DNA of 64,000 nucleotides from Emydura subglobosa. Its lineage: Eukaryota > Chordata > Testudines > Chelidae. The notes beneath the pieces were generated by a model that did no database searches, had not been told where the DNA came from, and saw only the letters and a list, made by a program, of their open reading frames with translations. Shown here in pieces: positions 61,501 through 64,000 of the stretch. Position 1 is the first letter of the stretch. Each line of letters begins with the position of its first letter. The stretch covers positions 17,673,974 to 17,737,973 of the forward strand of contig ML679989.1 in assembly GCA_007922225.1 (NCBI GenBank), in the 5' to 3' direction. A program made the position numbers and the translations under genes.

Positions 61501-61777
61501 AAACCCCATTTGTTTGGTTGTTACAGGGGATTCATTAAGCTACCACGAGGACATGAAGTTTTCAACCACAGACCGTGACAATGACCTGAGTTCAGATAAC
61601 TGTGCTAGCACCTTCGAAGGAGCCTGGTGGTTCAATGACTGCCATGAATCCCACCTGAACGGAGTGTATCTGCAGGGAGCCCATGATCACCCTGGTCATG
61701 GTGTGCTCTGGAAGAAGGGCCGGGGGTATAACTATTCCTACAAGCGTGCTGAAATGAAATTCAGGCCTGTTTCGTAG
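52544..61777 (+). CDS. Ficolin B, complete, 9 exons, 324 aa, remodelled collagen stalk
   Basis: Exons are 52544-52628, 52965-53021, 54412-54438, 55092-55145, 56352-56459, 58792-58919, 59912-60041, 60930-61064 and 61527-61777 (TAG). The total is 975 nt with continuous phase. Residues 1-20 are a signal peptide, and Cys35 is the only stalk cysteine. Residues 36-110 are 25 uninterrupted Gly-X-Y triplets rich in GPP, GLP and GMP, with no lysine. The fibrinogen-like head begins at Cys115. The head keeps the canonical calcium loop (D257-R-D-N-D261) and the D-C-H pocket (279-281), so acetyl-ligand binding is plausible. It lacks the E-V-K-x-V-G-L exon of ficolin A, the short neck exon and the MASP-type P-G-K-V-G-P motif. 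Two head exons have the same length as in A (130 and 135 nt), and the first head exon is 128 nt in both. The start is chosen by signal peptide, Kozak context and homology to A. It is certainly a ficolin; FCN1/FCN2 orthology is not assigned. Confidence 0.92.
53030..54400. other. Ficolin B intron 2, CT-rich, no further exon seen
   Basis: The + strand is pyrimidine-rich (CTCC and CCTC words). This produces a long purine-rich open frame on the minus strand (53376-53984) that has no domain features. I regard it as compositional. Confidence 0.55.
54425..55387 (+). repeat. Intragenic tandem duplication in ficolin B, copy 1
   Basis: This runs from the last bases of the 27-nt exon through the next intron, the 54-nt collagen exon (55092-55145) and following intron to ...GTGTGCTCAGAGAT. 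It is near-identical to 55678-56737. Similarity starts at GGGCAAGAGGTAAAATAAT and stops at GTGCTCAGAGAT(T/C)GTG. The high identity suggests a recent event. Confidence 0.92.
55678..56737 (+). repeat. Intragenic tandem duplication in ficolin B, copy 2, with expanded 108-nt collagen exon
   Basis: This is the second copy of 54425-55387, separated from it by about 290 unique bases. Its collagen exon (56352-56459) keeps the acceptor (TTTTCAAACAG) and donor (GTGAGA) but is exactly twice as long. Three 18-bp units coding G-P-P-G-(M/I)-P are inserted after the first triplet. Both the 54-nt and 108-nt exons are phase 1-1, so either can be included or skipped without shifting frame. Confidence 0.92.
56740..58780. 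other. Ficolin B intron 5; no neck exon seen
   Basis: I looked here for a 36-nt neck exon like that of ficolin A ([12 protein letters not shown]) and for more Gly-X-Y exons, and found none. An MIR fragment lies at 57845-58020. C-rich phrases at 57000-57200 are unclassified. Confidence 0.6.
57845..58020 (+). repeat. MIR-type SINE fragment
   Basis: Ordered blocks: ATCTCAAAGTGCTTTACAAAG, CCCCATTTTAAAGAGGGGGA, CCGAGGCACAGATAAGTGAA and CTCCATTAGC. Confidence 0.75.
60130..60325 (+). repeat. MIR-type SINE fragment
   Basis: Ordered blocks: ATCTCAGAGTGCTTTGCCAGG, CTTGCTCAAGGTCACACAGC and AAGTCAATGGCAGACCTGGG, followed by a degraded 3' part. It lies in ficolin B intron 7. Confidence 0.75.
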
Positions 61778-61858
61778 CGTGAAGCAGCAGCTGTGCGCCT
61801 CGCCTCCCCGGTGCTATTTTGCAGTGAAGCACCAGCTGCCTTTGGAGGCTTCTGCTGA

Positions 61859-61864
61859 AATAAA
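61859..61864 (+). promoter_or_regulatory. Poly(A) signal AATAAA of ficolin B
   Basis: AATAAA lies 82 bases after the ficolin B stop codon and is well placed for 3' end formation. Confidence 0.8.
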
Positions 61865-62464
61865 CATGCTTTCTGCTTAGAGAACTTTGTCTGAGTGGAA
61901 TTTCGTATTCATAGCTGGAGAAAAAACTCCAGTGTCCCCCTGCACTTTTCACATCTTTCACCCCGCTCCCCTTCCTGCTACCCCAACGAGCGAGCTTGCC
62001 ATGAGCCCAGGCCACAAAGGGGGAGGAGAAGTAGGGCTTCTGCTGACACACCCCGCACTGTCCAGAACAGAACATCATCCACCTCTGAGGAAAGGATCTT
62101 CCACCATCCCCCACTCCACGCTTGACTGGGACGCTTGTCTGGGAGCCTTCATCTAGCCCCTTCCTCCTGTGTGCCCTGAGGAGAATCTGTGAGCAGCCCA
62201 GGCCCCAGAGCAGGAGAGGTGAATATTTAAGGGGGAAAATGTTAGAACATGGACATGTGAGTTCTAAAAGGGTGTTTTAAATTGTAATGAGAAACCAGTG
62301 GTGCAGCTTCAACTGGCTCCTGTGTGCTGTGCTGCTCAGCCTCTCTCAGAAGGAAATTGCAGAAACAGAGGGGGTTCAGAGAATGGTGATGGAAAAGATT
62401 TGGAAGGTGAGGGAAACTGTCCTTTGAAGAGAGATGGAAATGACTGGGACTGTTTACCGAAGGC

Positions 62465-62650
62465 TAGGTCTACGTTAGAAATGCTGTAGTTTAGACACTT
62501 ACTATGTGGACAGAAGGGGTTTTTTCCATCAGTGTAGGGAATCTGCGTCTCTAAGAAGTGGTAACTAAGGTGACTGAAGAAATCTTCCATCTACCTAGCA
62601 GGGTCTCCACTGGAGCTTAAGTTGGTTTAAGTACATTGCACAGGAGGTGA
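62465..62650. repeat. DNA-transposon-derived repeat fragment
   Basis: It contains GCTAGGTCTACGTTAGAAAT, GACAGAAGGGGTTTTTTCC, AAATCTTCCATCTACCTAGC and GTCTCCACTGGAGCTTAAG. These phrases recur, diverged, at 48115-48250 and in many reptile sequences I know. Confidence 0.55.
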
Positions 62651-63254
62651 AATTTTTCACAGCCCGGGTCAATGTAGTTAAGCTGACCTAAGTTTGTAGA
62701 GTAATACAGCCTTCAGAAAGGAAATCAGTGAGAGGACATGCTAGAAGCATAGTGTTAAGCTGGCATTTGTAAATGGCTGCTGTCAAGAAGGTCTTTGAGC
62801 TACAAACAAGCACAGACCTGGTTTTAGCCAATGCATGTACTAAGCATGCATCTTTCAGGCTAAATGGAAATTGCAATTAAGCCCCTCTATGAAAGAATAA
62901 GAGGCTACTGCCCATGGCATTGGGCTCCATGGCGAAGCCCGAGTAGAGCTAAGCCATGTGGTCTAAAGGGTTTCTGGTTTGCAAACACAGGGACTAGAGG
63001 ACGGTGTCTGCAAACTGTTTGTGTATTACAGGCAAAAAGCCAGATGACTAGTGATGATCCTGGCCCTGAGAGGAAGCAGAGAGACCAGGATTCCTGGGCA
63101 CAGAACTTGCTGGAGAATCAGGCTTAGGGATTTCTGAGCAAGGGAACTCCCTGCTGTTGTACATTTCAACTGTGTTCAGGAAAACAGGATGTTGGGTCCA
63201 TTCTTTGTAAATGGACAGGATGGTACCAAAGAAATACCTGACTAGTATCCAGGA

Positions 63255-63378
63255 TTCATAGAATCACAGTTTATTAGGGCTGGAAGGGACCTCAGGAGGT
63301 CATCTCATCCAACCCGTTGCTCAAAGCAGGACCAACCTCAACTAAATCATCCCAGCCAGGGCTTTATCACGCCTCAAG
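63255..63378 (-). repeat. CR1 LINE 3' fragment, minus strand
   Basis: TTCATAGAATCACAG is followed by GGCTGGAAGGGACCTCAGG, the same terminal phrase as the long CR1 at 43683 onward. It is truncated after about 120 bp. Confidence 0.9.
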
Positions 63379-64000
63379 AGATAAAAATCATGAGTCAGAT
63401 TCCCAACAGGCAACACACTGGCCATGCAAATCATGAATATTTAAAAACTTTGTCAAACCATGTTTTTAGTCTGTCTTTCGACTTTTTAACTCCCCTCTAC
63501 TCTTCTGGTTGTGTGTGTGATGACTTCAGTTTGAAAAATCAATCTTTAACGCACACAGAAACACATGCATCACCCTGGCTGCTCAGAGGGACATTGCACT
63601 TACCCTCTCCTTGCCTCTTAGATACGGGAACTGCCCTTTGTTTTCTCTTATTGTCTTGACACGCCCCATCCTGCCTTTCTGTCCCTTGTGCTTATCCTCT
63701 TCCCCAGAATAGGCAGTATCACCTCCCCGACTCCTCCCCCTCTCATCCTGCTGTCCTGAGGTTCTCCTCTTCGCCTACCTTCCCACCCCACTCTTTCCAC
63801 GTCCTACTTCCCCCCGGGTTTCCCTTTCCCTGGACCCAGCAGCACCATCTCCTAAACTTCCCCCCATCCCCTGCCTCACTGCCCTTCTCTAGACCAGAGA
63901 GTGTGTGCTTGGGCAGTTGAACTAGGACTTGTCGTTTGAGACTGAGAGACAGAGGGATTTGTGCTCCTCTCTGTGACATGGTCTATCATCTCACAATCAA

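Larger units (their letters stand above)
61900..64000. other. Intergenic DNA downstream of ficolin B
   Basis: No gene is recognised. It holds a DNA-transposon-derived repeat at 62465-62650, a CR1 tail at 63255-63378 and a pyrimidine-rich stretch at 63660-63880. Confidence 0.5.

Noticed and set aside
1..64000. CRISPR arrays, bacterial operons, tRNA or rRNA genes
   Set aside because: None seen. The window has vertebrate split genes and interspersed repeats, and short tandem repeats present are ordinary microsatellites.

Overview
The window looks like nuclear DNA from a turtle or a close reptile relative. I infer this from split, GT-AG spliced vertebrate genes, MIR-type SINE fragments, a long CR1 LINE whose 3' end resembles turtle CR1, and several TIR and LTR repeats that I associate with turtle genomes. 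No species can be named from sequence alone.

Layout, all genes on the + strand. (1) About 3.16-12.2 kb: seven in-frame exons of an ecto-nucleotidase of the ENTPD8/NTPDase type. The 5' part, with the first membrane segment and apyrase region 1, is not visible. Conserved catalytic residues are altered. (2) 15.9-28.0 kb: a complete 10-exon ficolin gene, here ficolin A, predicted at 332 residues. (3) About 31.1-37.7 kb: a decayed duplicate of the ficolin A locus. It keeps upstream and intron 1 sequence, intron 9 and a truncated last exon. (4) 37.7-52.4 kb: a gene-poor, repeat-rich interval with a possible decayed retrocopy, two solo LTRs, a 1 kb TIR element, a 2.8 kb CR1 nested inside one LTR, and two pairs of diverged duplicated blocks that act as empty-site references for the insertions. 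(5) 52.5-61.8 kb: a second complete ficolin gene, here ficolin B, 9 exons and predicted at 324 residues. Its collagen stalk was lengthened by a roughly 1 kb intragenic tandem duplication. (6) 61.9-64.0 kb: intergenic repeats.

Ficolins are secreted innate-immune lectins. A collagen stalk trimerises them and docks MASP proteases, and a fibrinogen-like head binds acetylated ligands. The two genes have diverged in complementary ways. Ficolin A keeps the MASP-type PGKVGP motif but has substitutions in the calcium loop and at the residue before the conserved Cys-His of the ligand pocket. Ficolin B keeps the canonical calcium loop and pocket but has no lysine in its collagen, lacks the short cysteine-bearing neck exon, and also lacks the head cysteine expected to pair with it. 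Together with the altered NTPDase, these are the most interesting signals in the window. Exon limits come from reading splice sites and phases by eye; no alignments were run.
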